Shown here in pieces: positions 51,267 to 60,238 of a DNA stretch of 64,000 nt. The notes beneath the pieces are model-generated. The model saw nothing but the letters and a program-made list of their open reading frames with translations. It made no database searches and had not been told where the DNA came from. How positions within the stretch are numbered: position 1 is the first letter of the stretch; each line of letters opens with the position of its first letter. The stretch is from positions 454,103 to 518,102 of the forward strand of contig CAVOQE010000004.1 in the NCBI GenBank assembly GCA_963698275.1, in the 5' to 3' direction. The position numbers and the translations under genes were made by a program. Origin of the DNA: Anderseniella sp963698275. GTDB taxonomy: Bacteria > Pseudomonadota > Alphaproteobacteria > Rhizobiales > Aestuariivirgaceae.

Positions 51267-51680
51267 ATGGCACTCAACGAAACCGCGAGAGAATTCTTTG
51301 AGGCTTGCGAAACCGGCAAGGGCTGGGATGCGTGCAAGGCATGGTGTGAGGACACTGCGACCTTCTCCTGCCAGTCTGACGCGCTTGCGGAGGTCACCAG
51401 CCTGTCAGCCTATACTGACTGGATGAAGGGCCTGCTTGGCCCGATCCCCGATGGTCACTATGAGCTCAAGGCCTTTGCGGTCGACGAGGATCGCGGCACG
51501 GTTGTCGCTGTCGCCGTGTTTCATGGCACGCACACCGGCGAAGGCGGTCCGGTTCCACCCACCGGCAAGACGGTTGCGGCAGACTATGCCTATGTCATGC
51601 AGTTCAAGGGCTCCAGGATCGCTCATATGAGCAAGATCTGGAATGCGGACCATTCGCTGAAAGCGCTTGGGTGGGCGTGA
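51267..51680 (+). CDS. SnoaL/NTF2-like protein
   Basis: A 137-residue protein with the cone-shaped NTF2-like pattern: an N-terminal helix (TAREFFEACETGKGW), ACKAWCEDTATFSCQSD, a middle segment with Pro and Asp (LLGPIPDGHYELKAFAVDED) and the final strands VAVFHGTHTGEGGPVPPTGK and KGSRIAHMSKIWN. Such proteins may be polyketide-like cyclases or small-molecule binders; the substrate is unknown. A strong GGAGG site before the ATG at 51267 decides the start over the long open frame upstream. It is followed by an MFS transporter 79 bases later. Confidence 0.8.
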   Translation: MALNETAREFFEACETGKGWDACKAWCEDTATFSCQSDALAEVTSLSAYTDWMKGLLGPIPDGHYELKAFAVDEDRGTVVAVAVFHGTHTGEGGPVPPTGKTVAADYAYVMQFKGSRIAHMSKIWNADHSLKALGWA

Positions 51681-51759
51681 TCGACACACTGGCGGAGCTC
51701 TCACAAGTGTAGCGCCCGCAGATTCCCGTCATCCGCCATCACGGACAGAAGGACAAGTA

Positions 51760-52926
51760 ATGGAACGCTACGCTTCCAATCGCTGGTTTGTGCTCGCCGT
51801 GCTGTTTGCGGCACGCGTGACAATGGCCTTCCAGTTCCAGGCAGTCGCGGCCCTGTCCCCGGTCTACATGACGGCCTTCGGGGTCGAGCTGTCAGACATC
51901 GGTTTCCTGATCGGATTATATCTGGCGCCCGGATTGGTGTTTGCCTTGCCCGGCGGCGCCATCGGGCGCCGTTTCGGGGATCGGCGGGTGATCGCGTTCG
52001 GCATGGTCCTGATGCTCATTGGTGCCGGGATCATGTTCGGCGCGCTCAGCTGGGAGGGCCAGATCGCTGGCCGGCTGATGGCAGGCATCGGCGGGGTGTT
52101 GCTCAACGTGTTGATGTCCAAGGTCGTCACTGATCATTTTGCCGGCCGCGAAATCGCCACGGCAATGGGGATTTTCATCAACTCCTGGCCGGTTGGTATC
52201 GCAGCCGCGCTTTTGATCCTGCCCATTTTTGCCGGCGCCGGTGGCCTGACGGTGGCACTGGCCGCCGTCGCGGTCAGCACGGGGTGCGGTCTGCTCCTGT
52301 TTGTGGTCGGCAGCCGGGGAAATCCTGCGGAAGCTCCCGAAACGGCTGCCACGGAACGGCTGCTGGGGGTGCGGCTAGTCGCAACAATCATCGCCGGTGG
52401 GATTTGGGGTCTCTATAACGGCGCGCTTGCAATGGTGTTTGGCTTTGGCCCGGCCATGCTGGTCGAACGCGGCTGGTCGTTGTCGGCGGCGAGTTCGACA
52501 ACCAGCGTCACGCTCTGGCTCGTTGCGGTGTCGGTGCCGCTGGGCGGCTATCTGGCCGACCGTCTGGGCCACCGGGATATTGTGATGCTGGCCGGTTTTG
52601 TCGCGTTCGGGTTGTTGCTGCTGGTCGCCCCGGGCACCGAGAATGTGTATCTCGTGTTCATCGTGCTCGGCCTTTGCGCCGGGCTGCCGGCCGGCCCGAT
52701 CATGGCCCTGCCTTCGGCGGTTCTCGGTGCCGGAACCCGCGCGGTCGGCATGGGCATCTTCTTTACGCTCTTTTATGCCGGGGTGGTTTTCGCACCCGTG
52801 ATCGCGGGTCATCTCGCCGACCGAACCGGCATGGCGAGTGTGGCGTTTTACCAGGGCGCGGCAATGCTGGCGATCTGTTTTGCCGCTCTTTTTGTGTTCA
52901 GGGCATTGCCGAAGTCTTCAGGCTGA
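51760..52926 (+). CDS. Major facilitator superfamily transporter
   Basis: A 388-residue inner-membrane transporter with 12 predicted hydrophobic segments. The loop between segments 2 and 3 reads GGAIGRRFGDRRVIAFG, the MFS signature position, and its second-half copy reads GGYLADRLGHRDIVMLAG. Substrate cannot be told; the YnfM/CynX-like subgroup is possible. The ATG at 51760 has AAGGA upstream. With the NTF2-like gene and the divergent LuxR-GAF regulator it forms a small inducible unit. The following 401 bases (52927-53327) hold no gene I can support. Confidence 0.85.
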   Translation: MERYASNRWFVLAVLFAARVTMAFQFQAVAALSPVYMTAFGVELSDIGFLIGLYLAPGLVFALPGGAIGRRFGDRRVIAFGMVLMLIGAGIMFGALSWEGQIAGRLMAGIGGVLLNVLMSKVVTDHFAGREIATAMGIFINSWPVGIAAALLILPIFAGAGGLTVALAAVAVSTGCGLLLFVVGSRGNPAEAPETAATERLLGVRLVATIIAGGIWGLYNGALAMVFGFGPAMLVERGWSLSAASSTTSVTLWLVAVSVPLGGYLADRLGHRDIVMLAGFVAFGLLLLVAPGTENVYLVFIVLGLCAGLPAGPIMALPSAVLGAGTRAVGMGIFFTLFYAGVVFAPVIAGHLADRTGMASVAFYQGAAMLAICFAALFVFRALPKSSG

Positions 52927-53327
52927 CGAACATTCGGGACGGATAGTAGGCACCTGACCATGGCTGATACTTGGCCGTGGCCAAGCGGGAAATTCCGGCC
53001 CATTGCTGCCATACACACCCATGAAGGTCGCTGCATTGCGGCGGCCGCAAGCGGACATTCGACCAAGGTCGCGGGGGATTCTTGAACCGACGGGCGGTTG
53101 GCCGAAAAAGTCGGCTTTTGAGCGTACTTTTACAATGCCCACTTGTGACCCAAACCAGTCATTCACTTCGATCAAATTGATCAGTAGGCATTCTAATTGT
53201 GCCGTCATTGCTTAGATAATCATGCTGAAACAACCATTCCTGTTTCTCATTGATCTTTATCAACGCAGGCACCCTCCCATTGTGCAAGGCGTGTTGGCAG
53301 ATTGAATTTTTATACGGAGTTGAACAG

Positions 53328-53741
53328 TTGAAACGGTTTCCACGCATTTTCATTCTTGTATTCCTTACAGCTGCAACGTTGCTTTCTGCGCAGGCCAGCG
53401 CTGCAGTCAACGCGGTAACCACTGCTTCGGTAAACATGCGCGCAGGGCCAGGTGTGCAGTATGCCATCGTCGCGGTTGTGCCTGCGGGACAACGCGTCAA
53501 GGTATTCGGCTGCGTCTCAAGCAGGAGATGGTGCGACGTGCAATGGCGCCGGCACCGGGGCTGGATCAGTTCACGATTTCTGTCACGCATCAGTCGCCGC
53601 CAGCCATTGTATGAGCCCGGGTTCGTGCTGCCTCCCGTGATATACTTTGACTTTGGCGTCTACCATGACCGCTGGTACCGCGACCGGCCTTTCCACCGCC
53701 ATTACAATGGCCGTCCTTGGCGCCGAAAGCGAAATCCGTGA
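53328..53741 (+). CDS. Secreted SH3-like (SH3b) domain protein with basic tail
   Basis: A 137-residue protein with a signal peptide (FPRIFILVFLTAATLLSAQA) and one bacterial SH3 domain (VTTASVNMRAGPGVQYAIVA, then CDVQWRRHRGWISSRFL). The tail is rich in Arg, His, Tyr and Pro (RDRPFHRHYNGRPWRRKR). SH3b domains often bind cell-wall peptides. A TTG at 53328 is proposed as start, with GGAG about nine bases before; the open frame from 53250 would put extra residues ahead of the signal peptide. It probably acts in the periplasm. Confidence 0.7.
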   Translation: MKRFPRIFILVFLTAATLLSAQASAAVNAVTTASVNMRAGPGVQYAIVAVVPAGQRVKVFGCVSSRRWCDVQWRRHRGWISSRFLSRISRRQPLYEPGFVLPPVIYFDFGVYHDRWYRDRPFHRHYNGRPWRRKRNP

Positions 53742-53854
53742 ATAAGCACCCCCAATGTTACAGAGAGTGCGATGTCCGAGTAAATGTGTGATAGACAGGG
53801 CCTAAGGCAGCGGTATAAAGTATTCTTGATTTTGAATGCGTGTGGGGTTCAGGG

Positions 53855-56329
53855 GTGAATAAGGGCAAACTTTCAATGAGACTGGCGGTCTCCACATCCG
53901 CCTTGCTGGCTTTGCCTGCAATTGTGTCTGCGGCTGATCTAGCAGCGCCTGTGCCCTCATTCACAACTGCCTTTACCGCCTCACTGACGATCAATGAGTA
54001 TTATACGGACAATGTATTCTTCAGCCGTCCGCTGTTTACCGAACGTCGTCTGGACGACATTGTCACTGTTATAAATCCAAAGTTCAATTATGCGTTTGAG
54101 AAGGGCGTTGATCGCGTCAATCTTGGCGCCACGTCCGAAATAGGCCGGTTTGCCACCTATTCAAGCGAAGATTACGAAGATTTCAATCTATATACCAATG
54201 GCCGCCACCGGCTGGACCCGATGACGATTGCAGTCTGGGGCGTAAACATTGAGCGTGAGCATGAAGCACGCGATTCAATTGAACCCAGCACTCAGATTGG
54301 CGCAGTCCCGACCGTCTATTGGCGTACTGGTGCGTATGGGGCGGTATCCCGCAAAATGGGTGATAAGACCGTCAAGCTTGGCGTGACCTATGACGGGTAC
54401 AATTTCGAAGATGTTGCGACTGGTTTCGGTCCGCCGAACATCAACAATGATGACCGTGACCGCGATATGCTTACGGCGGGTGCGAGATTGACCCATGATC
54501 TGGACAACGCGACCGAGATCTATGCAGAAGGATCATTTGACCTGCGCGAATACCGGCAGGCTGTTGACGACAACACATTCGACCGGGACTCGCGTGGCGG
54601 ACGTGGAATTGTCGGCTGGCGCAAGCAGTTTGGCAGCGTGGTTGATGCCGAACTGTATGCCGGTATCATCTATCAGACATTTGATGATGGGCGCTTTTCC
54701 GACGTGGTCGCCGCCGACTATGGTGGCAGCCTGTCCTGGCGTCCGTTGCCGGGCACCAGCGTCAGGGTCAAGGCCAATCGGACGCTGGAAGAAACCACAC
54801 TCTTCGGCGTGTCATCCTATTTGCGAAGCGCTGCTTCGTTGAATGTCAGCCAGACCATCCGTGATGACTTGCGTGTATATGGCGGCGGCTCCGTTGCCAG
54901 CCTTGATTTCCAGGACAGCACACGGCGTGACCAGCTCACCAGCGCCTGGTTGGGCATCAGGAAGTATGTAGCACCGAAGGTGTTCGTTGGAGCAGAAGCT
55001 GGGTATCAGGAGCGCGAGTCCAACTTGCCCGTCAACGACTATACCGAGTCGCGCATCATGGCCCGGATCGGTATCGAAACTGATGATGCCTATACAGAGG
55101 GCACATTGGAGGATGCTGAACTGTCCAGCAATGTCGATGCCTATATTGGTGTCCGCGGCGGTGTTTCCTCGCTGGCGACCATGCTTGATGGACCGCGTCA
55201 GGGACCGAACGGCAGCCTGACAGCCGACTTCGGTGATTTCGGCCTGTCGGGCAGCGTTGTCGGCGGCATTGCAGTGGACATCGCAAAGTGGAGCCTGGGG
55301 CTTGAGGCGGATATTGGTCTTGCGGATGTTGATTGGGATCACAGCAGATTGCCGGGCGGCCGGGTTTTCTCTGTCGAGCGGAATGAGAACTATGGGGTGT
55401 CAGGTTTGATCGGCCGCAGGCTATCCGGCGGTTCATTGTTGTATGGACGAGCCGGTGTTCGTTTGGCCAACTTCACCACCAATTATGAGCGAACCGGAAA
55501 TACGGCACGCCGCGATGAAACCGAGCTTGGGTTCGAGTATGGCGTCGGTGTGCGGGCACCAGTGTCAAGCAACATCTCGTTCAGCATGGAATATGTACAC
55601 TCTGCGTTTGATGACTATGGACTGGGTGTTGGAGGCAACAACCTGCCAGACCGGTTCGCCAATACGGAAAGCGCCGTTCGGTTCGGCGCCTCGTATCATT
55701 TCAACCCTATTCCGCGTGAAGTGGAACCAGCGGTTTCCTACAATTTTGCCGGCGGTTACTGGGGACTTCAGGTTGGCCACGGCGGTTTTGCATCACGCAC
55801 GACAGGATCAAGGCTTGCTGAAGGGGTGCCGCCCGTTGACAGCATCTTGAACGCAGATTTCGGAGATACCGGTTTCACGTTTGGCGGTCTTGCCGGCTAC
55901 AATTTCCAGACCGGAAGCTTCGTATATGGCGCCGAAATTGATGCCGAACTTGCTCAACAGCAGTGGGACCATTTCCGGCAACCCAATGGCCGCGTGTTTT
56001 CAGTCGAAAAGGTGGCCAGTGTGGGGGCGTCGGTGCGGGCGGGCTATGCGGTTTCAAGCAATGCTCTTGTCTATGGGCGTGTAGGCGTGGTGGGCAGCCT
56101 GTTTGACACTGATTTCGCCAATTCCGGCTTCTCCGGTTCACAGGAACAATGGCGGCCCGGCTTGCGGTTTGGCGGCGGCATTGAAGTTCCGGTTTCAGAC
56201 AGCATCGCTGTGCGGCTGGATTACACCTTCACTGACTATGGCACACATGTTCTTGCCACCCCACCCGGCGATGAACGCTATGATACTCAGGAAAGTCTGT
56301 TCCGCCTCGGCGGCATCATGAAGCTCTGA
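53855..56329 (+). CDS. Outer-membrane protein with three apparent beta-barrel units
   Basis: An 824-residue exported protein. A signal peptide (LAVSTSALLALPAIVSA) is followed by a long beta-rich part (about residues 40-420) like the BBP2-type outer-membrane barrel, starting LTINEYYTDNVFFSRP. Two further units of about 200 and 170 residues follow (about 430-645 and 655-824). These resemble each other and Omp25/Omp31-like 8-stranded barrels: WDHSRLPGGRVFSVE with LLYGRAGV in one, WDHFRQPNGRVFSVE with LVYGRVGV in the other. The final residue pattern LGGIMKL is close to a barrel end. GTG at 53855 is chosen; ATG at 53876 is possible. Confidence 0.75.
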   Translation: MNKGKLSMRLAVSTSALLALPAIVSAADLAAPVPSFTTAFTASLTINEYYTDNVFFSRPLFTERRLDDIVTVINPKFNYAFEKGVDRVNLGATSEIGRFATYSSEDYEDFNLYTNGRHRLDPMTIAVWGVNIEREHEARDSIEPSTQIGAVPTVYWRTGAYGAVSRKMGDKTVKLGVTYDGYNFEDVATGFGPPNINNDDRDRDMLTAGARLTHDLDNATEIYAEGSFDLREYRQAVDDNTFDRDSRGGRGIVGWRKQFGSVVDAELYAGIIYQTFDDGRFSDVVAADYGGSLSWRPLPGTSVRVKANRTLEETTLFGVSSYLRSAASLNVSQTIRDDLRVYGGGSVASLDFQDSTRRDQLTSAWLGIRKYVAPKVFVGAEAGYQERESNLPVNDYTESRIMARIGIETDDAYTEGTLEDAELSSNVDAYIGVRGGVSSLATMLDGPRQGPNGSLTADFGDFGLSGSVVGGIAVDIAKWSLGLEADIGLADVDWDHSRLPGGRVFSVERNENYGVSGLIGRRLSGGSLLYGRAGVRLANFTTNYERTGNTARRDETELGFEYGVGVRAPVSSNISFSMEYVHSAFDDYGLGVGGNNLPDRFANTESAVRFGASYHFNPIPREVEPAVSYNFAGGYWGLQVGHGGFASRTTGSRLAEGVPPVDSILNADFGDTGFTFGGLAGYNFQTGSFVYGAEIDAELAQQQWDHFRQPNGRVFSVEKVASVGASVRAGYAVSSNALVYGRVGVVGSLFDTDFANSGFSGSQEQWRPGLRFGGGIEVPVSDSIAVRLDYTFTDYGTHVLATPPGDERYDTQESLFRLGGIMKL

Positions 56330-56481
56330 CGGAAAATCCTTGTCGCATGCCGTTCCTGGCAATTTTCAGAAAAATAACGAGATCAGCAGACATTTTTTTG
56401 ACTCTTGTCAATGCTGACCGAAGGAAACATTCATAATATTGAAGATATAGAATCACCCCAAGCACCCCCAAGGAGGTTGTT

Positions 56482-57843
56482 ATGTCTTCAAGATCAAAAT
56501 TCTTCTCCTCAAAGTTTATTGCACTGAGCGGTGCCACTGTGATCGCGCTGGGTCTGTATGCGAGCGGCACTGCGCTTGCCCAGAGCCATAGCAGCGGTGG
56601 TGGCGGTCATGAAACGGGCAGCAGTCACGACGGCGGAAGCCATGACAGCAGCGATCACAGTGCCGGCAGTGGCCATAGTGGTGGCCAGGGCGGCAAGCAA
56701 ATGCGCAAGGGCCGGAATGCTTCTGGTCAGGGCAGTGGCCGAGGATCACTGCGCGATGTGTTCCGGGAGATGGAAGACGAAGCGGCCAGCAGCTCTGACC
56801 ACGGATCGGGCAAGGACAAAGCCAGCAAGGGCAAGAAGGTCCAGGCTGGCAAGTCCGGCGATAAGGGCAAGCAAGGCGGCAAGCCATCCGGTACAGCCGA
56901 CACCAAGGAAGTTGCCGAAGATTCAGATCGTCCTGAATGGGCAGGCACACCGGGCAAGGACGGAAAGCCTGGTCGTCCCAACACTGCCTCCGGCACCAAG
57001 AAGGGCGACCTCTTCGGAGACATGTACGCTCTGCTGCGTGACGAAAATGGTGTGCCAGTCATGATCCAGCTGCCTGATGGCACGTGGGCCTTTCAGCCGG
57101 TAGATGCAGACGGCAACGTCATCCCTCTGGATGAGGAGGGCCATCCGGTTGATGAAACACTGACTGTGGAAGTCGAACTTGGCCGCATGAATGTTGGCCG
57201 TTCACCATTGCGGGTTCTCAGCGCACGGTTTGAGGAAGTCCTGAAAGTCCTGAATGATGCAGATACGGTTGAACTCGACCCCAGTGGGCGTATCACCTAC
57301 ACCATTGATGGCGAGGTCAAGACAATTGATTCCCCGCTGGAAAATCTGGCGATCTATGTTGAGTTGATGAACACTGGCACACTGACCGGCGTCACCGACA
57401 CAAGCAAGTTCACCGGAGATCTGGCTACACTGGTTGATGGAACGATGACCGTTGACGACCTTGCGTCGGCTGCAGCCTTCTTTGCCGCCGCTTCTGACAA
57501 GACTGGCAACATCACCGAAGATGCAGTTGTCTACATGAACTCGATCCTCGGCATCGAAGGTACGCTGACGGACGCCGGCGACATTGGATCTTACGTGGAC
57601 TTCGCGTCCTTCGATTACGACCGCGAATCCGTGTACGGCGATGCAACGGCAGAAGTTGTGGTGCTTAACGATGGTGTCTGGGTGCCCACGACCGTCAACC
57701 TGTACGATGCAGTATTCAGCAGTGCCCAGTACACATCGACAGATGGCGGCATCGATGGTTTCGCGCAAGCGGCTGATGATGCGCGAGCCGTGATCGAGTT
57801 CGTGCACGAGTACAGTGTGCCCGAGACACCTGCAACCAACTAG
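56482..57843 (+). CDS. Secreted protein of unknown function, Gly/Ser/His/Lys-rich N-terminal half
   Basis: A 453-residue protein with a signal peptide (about residues 1-33), a Gly/Ser/His-rich stretch (SSGGGGHETGSSHDGGSH), then a Lys/Gly/Ser-rich stretch and a short collagen-like piece (GTPGKDGKPGRPN). The C-terminal half (about 200-453) looks folded and contains VELGRMNVGRSPLRVLSARF and TIDSPLENLAIYVELMNTGT. I believe similar C-terminal text occurs in uncharacterised proteins of other alphaproteobacteria but cannot confirm it. A good AAGGAGG site precedes the ATG. It may work with the outer-membrane protein encoded just before it. Confidence 0.7.
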   Translation: MSSRSKFFSSKFIALSGATVIALGLYASGTALAQSHSSGGGGHETGSSHDGGSHDSSDHSAGSGHSGGQGGKQMRKGRNASGQGSGRGSLRDVFREMEDEAASSSDHGSGKDKASKGKKVQAGKSGDKGKQGGKPSGTADTKEVAEDSDRPEWAGTPGKDGKPGRPNTASGTKKGDLFGDMYALLRDENGVPVMIQLPDGTWAFQPVDADGNVIPLDEEGHPVDETLTVEVELGRMNVGRSPLRVLSARFEEVLKVLNDADTVELDPSGRITYTIDGEVKTIDSPLENLAIYVELMNTGTLTGVTDTSKFTGDLATLVDGTMTVDDLASAAAFFAAASDKTGNITEDAVVYMNSILGIEGTLTDAGDIGSYVDFASFDYDRESVYGDATAEVVVLNDGVWVPTTVNLYDAVFSSAQYTSTDGGIDGFAQAADDARAVIEFVHEYSVPETPATN

Positions 57844-57868
57844 ACGTCTGGGGAAAACATAAACGCCG

Positions 57869-57892
57869 CCGCGGGAGCTGAAGCTTCCGCGG
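57869..57892 (+). terminator. Hairpin downstream of the secreted protein gene
   Basis: CCGCGGGAGC and GCTTCCGCGG pair across a TGAA loop, 25 bases after the stop codon. A GCCG/CGGC pair extends the stem at its base after a two-base gap. Only a short T stretch follows, so it is a probable but not ideal intrinsic terminator. Confidence 0.55.
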
Positions 57893-58438
57893 TTCGGCTA
57901 TTTGACAGGTCAGCTTGCCAATCATGCGGCGCTAACCAGCAGACATTGTAGTCCCCACCGAAACGGACCCTGACTGCGCTATAGTGAAGGTCCTGGATGG
58001 CTCGAAACGCCAATTCACTGCAATGCAGCGTGGCCAGTGGTACTCGGTTTGCAGTTCCGGCCCATTCCGGACCTCCGTCACCTTGTCAAATGCTGCGCCG
58101 CAGCTGCCGCATTGCTGCCATTCGTCAATCACGCAGCATATTGATGGATCAATGTCGGAACAGCGGATATACTGTTGAAAAATGAACGAAAGTGCGCTAC
58201 GGGAGATCTCCAAATTTGAACTATCTGGATTTGCACAATTATTTGTACGAAATACGCAATTGCGCCAATTCTGTGCCAATCCGGTTGCTAACAAATTATG
58301 GCTAAATGATCATAGATTTTGAAACGCTGGCAATTGGTTATGCCGCATCCGGCTGTCTTTCTCTGCTTATCTTTTGGGCGATCGCCAAGTTGTGAACTAA
58401 AACGCTCCTTATTTGTTCCAACGGTGTTCCGACTGAAA
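57893..58438. other. Intergenic region without a supportable gene
   Basis: About 550 bases with an AT-rich centre near 58140-58330. One minus-strand frame (57932-58294) and one 46-codon plus-strand frame (58182-58322) are open, but neither shows a family pattern or a convincing ribosome-binding site. Nothing else was recognised. Confidence 0.4.
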
Positions 58439-58675
58439 TCAACAGCCTGGCCCGGTTCGGACCGGCGACATAATGACCTTGATCTGCCGCCCGCCGCACT
58501 TGGTGCACCGGCAGCGGCGGGCCAGGTCGCACAGCGGAAAGCCCGGCCCCAGCTGCATCCGCAGTTCGGTCACGTCCAGCGGTGCATTGTGAAAGCATAA
58601 GGTAGCCATGCAGTGCACATGCAGCTTGAAATCACGTTTCAGGTCGCCAAGCGTTGCTATGGTTGTGTCGGTCAT
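58439..58675 (-). CDS. Small zinc-ribbon-like hypothetical protein
   Basis: A 78-residue protein with an N-terminal TLGDLKRDFKLHVHCMA, a middle LDVTELRMQLGPGFPLCDLA and the end CRCTKCGGRQIKVIMSP. This layout (a short lead, one Cys/His group, then a CxxC near the end) fits small zinc-ribbon-like proteins common in alphaproteobacteria, where LRCSRCGGR-like text is usual. The zinc ligands would be C/H near residue 21 and the cysteines near residue 57-60. There is no signal peptide. The upstream ribosome-binding site is weak. Function unknown. Confidence 0.55.
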   Translation of the reverse strand: MTDTTIATLGDLKRDFKLHVHCMATLCFHNAPLDVTELRMQLGPGFPLCDLARRCRCTKCGGRQIKVIMSPVRTGPGC

Positions 58676-59056
58676 GCCACAATTTTACATTGGAACATTC
58701 AGTGAACAACAATCACTGTTCTGAGTATCCAACCTGCAAGTACCGATCGGCAGCTATATTGTAGATTCGAGATATTCGCCGAAGGCACTGCTTTAGCCGA
58801 AATCGGCCCTTACCCCCCATTCGACAATTCCCAAACTCCTTCCTAAGAGCGGACATTCAGCGAAATTGCTAAGTATCCATCTTGGGATGGCGTGATTGCG
58901 GACAAGATGAACCTTCACCGCATTTGTATCGAGGGCTGCTTTCATGCCGCCCAGCAAAGACTGTAATTTCTGCCTTCAGCGTGGGCAAATAATTCGTGCC
59001 CTTCGTCTGCTTTCAGCATATGCAGCACAGGCGATTGAACCTGTGCCGCAATCCGG
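58676..59056. other. Intergenic region without a supportable gene
   Basis: 381 bases between the zinc-ribbon-like gene and the end of the DmdA-like operon. The phrase AGCGGACATTC near 58850 also occurs near 53051; both lie in gene-free sequence and could be remains of a shared repeat. No coding pattern, terminator or promoter was recognised with confidence. Confidence 0.4.
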
Positions 59057-60211
59057 TCAGCTTGCGGAAGCCAGTGACTTCTTGGGGTCGTAAAATGGGA
59101 TCGGCACGACAGCACAGCTGCGCATTTCGTTGAGTTTATCGACCGTGAGTGCCGTGCTGGTTTCTGCATGACCGACACTCAGCATCGCGAGTGCGATGTT
59201 CTTTTCCAGCCGCGGGGAATAGATCGCCGAGGTGACGGTACCGACCTGCTTGCCATCCTTCATGACCGGCCAGAAGAAATCGTTGGAACCGATGAAGGGA
59301 TCCCCCTCGATTTCCAGTCCCACAAGACGCTGTTTGACACCTTTTTCCTTGATCCGGGTTAGCGCGGTCTTGCCGATGAAATCCGCCTCCATGTCCAGAT
59401 TGACCAGGCGGTCCATGTTCAGCTCGTAGGGGTTGTTCGCCAGGGTCATGTCGGCGTGATACGACAACATGCCTGCCTCTATCCGGCGAATGCTTGATGT
59501 GTGACCCGGTTTCAGCCCCATAGGCGCGCCGACGCTCATGATATGTTCCCAAAGCCTGTCGCCTGCGGATCCATCGCGCAGGAAAATCTCGTATCCCAGC
59601 TCACTTGACCATCCGGTGCGCGAAATGATCAAAGGGACCCCGTCCCAGTCATATTCCATGAAGTAGTAGTATTTCAGCTCTGTCGGGGCATCGCCAAAGG
59701 CCGCACGCAAAATGTCGCGCGACTTGGGCCCCTGGAGTTGCAAGGGTGAGACGTCGGGTTCGTTGATCTCTACATCCATGCCCGCATTCACCGCAACACC
59801 GCGCGCCCATAGCAAGACGTCGCTGTCTGCGATGGAAAGCCAGAAGTGATCCTCGGCCAGCTTGAGAAGGACCGGGTCATTGATGATCCCGCCGTCCGCA
59901 TCCGTGAGCAGCACATATTTGCACTGGCCGACCGCGCATTTCGACAGGTCGCGGCAGGTCAGGTACTGGGTGAATTTGGCCGCATCCGGGCCCTTGATCT
60001 CGACTTGGCGCTCAACGGACACGTCGCAGAGAATTGCCTCATTGATCAGATTCCAGAGATTCTGACTTGGATCGCCAAAATCGCGGGGAATGTACATGTG
60101 GTTGTAGACAGAGAAGCCCTTGGCCCCCCAGCGCAGGGCTGCGTCGGAATAAGGCGATTTTCGGACCTGGGTGCCAAAGCTGAATTGTGCGAATTCTAGT
60201 TCATGAGACAT
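59057..60211 (-). CDS. DmdA-like tetrahydrofolate-dependent methyltransferase (GcvT family)
   Basis: A 384-residue protein of the T-protein fold. Text near residue 107 (GGIINDPVLLKL, then FWLSIADSDVLLWA) is much closer to dimethylsulfoniopropionate demethylase DmdA than to glycine-cleavage T-protein, which has an Asp pair where IND is read here. Other family text is DVSVERQVEIKGPDAAKF and LQGPKSRDILRAAFGD. DmdA moves a methyl group from DMSP to tetrahydrofolate. The following ligase and hydratase genes fit a CoA-linked route for the demethylated acid. Related enzymes act on other methylated compounds, so the substrate stays open. It is the last gene of the operon. Confidence 0.7.
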   Translation of the reverse strand: MSHELEFAQFSFGTQVRKSPYSDAALRWGAKGFSVYNHMYIPRDFGDPSQNLWNLINEAILCDVSVERQVEIKGPDAAKFTQYLTCRDLSKCAVGQCKYVLLTDADGGIINDPVLLKLAEDHFWLSIADSDVLLWARGVAVNAGMDVEINEPDVSPLQLQGPKSRDILRAAFGDAPTELKYYYFMEYDWDGVPLIISRTGWSSELGYEIFLRDGSAGDRLWEHIMSVGAPMGLKPGHTSSIRRIEAGMLSYHADMTLANNPYELNMDRLVNLDMEADFIGKTALTRIKEKGVKQRLVGLEIEGDPFIGSNDFFWPVMKDGKQVGTVTSAIYSPRLEKNIALAMLSVGHAETSTALTVDKLNEMRSCAVVPIPFYDPKKSLASAS

Positions 60212-60238
60212 GATGTTTATCCAATGAGGGGTGGAGGG

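Noticed and set aside
52918..53208. A 96-codon minus-strand frame in the gap before the SH3 gene
   Set aside because: No motif; it overlaps the MFS stop and contains the AGCGGACATTC phrase that recurs in non-coding sequence.
57932..58294. A 120-codon minus-strand frame with several cysteines
   Set aside because: A possible CxxC is present, but there is no recognisable family, no convincing ribosome-binding site and part of the frame is very AT-rich. Left as undecided intergenic sequence.
58182..58322. A 46-codon plus-strand frame starting MNESALREISKF
   Set aside because: Too short and AT-rich to support without homologues; no clear ribosome-binding site.
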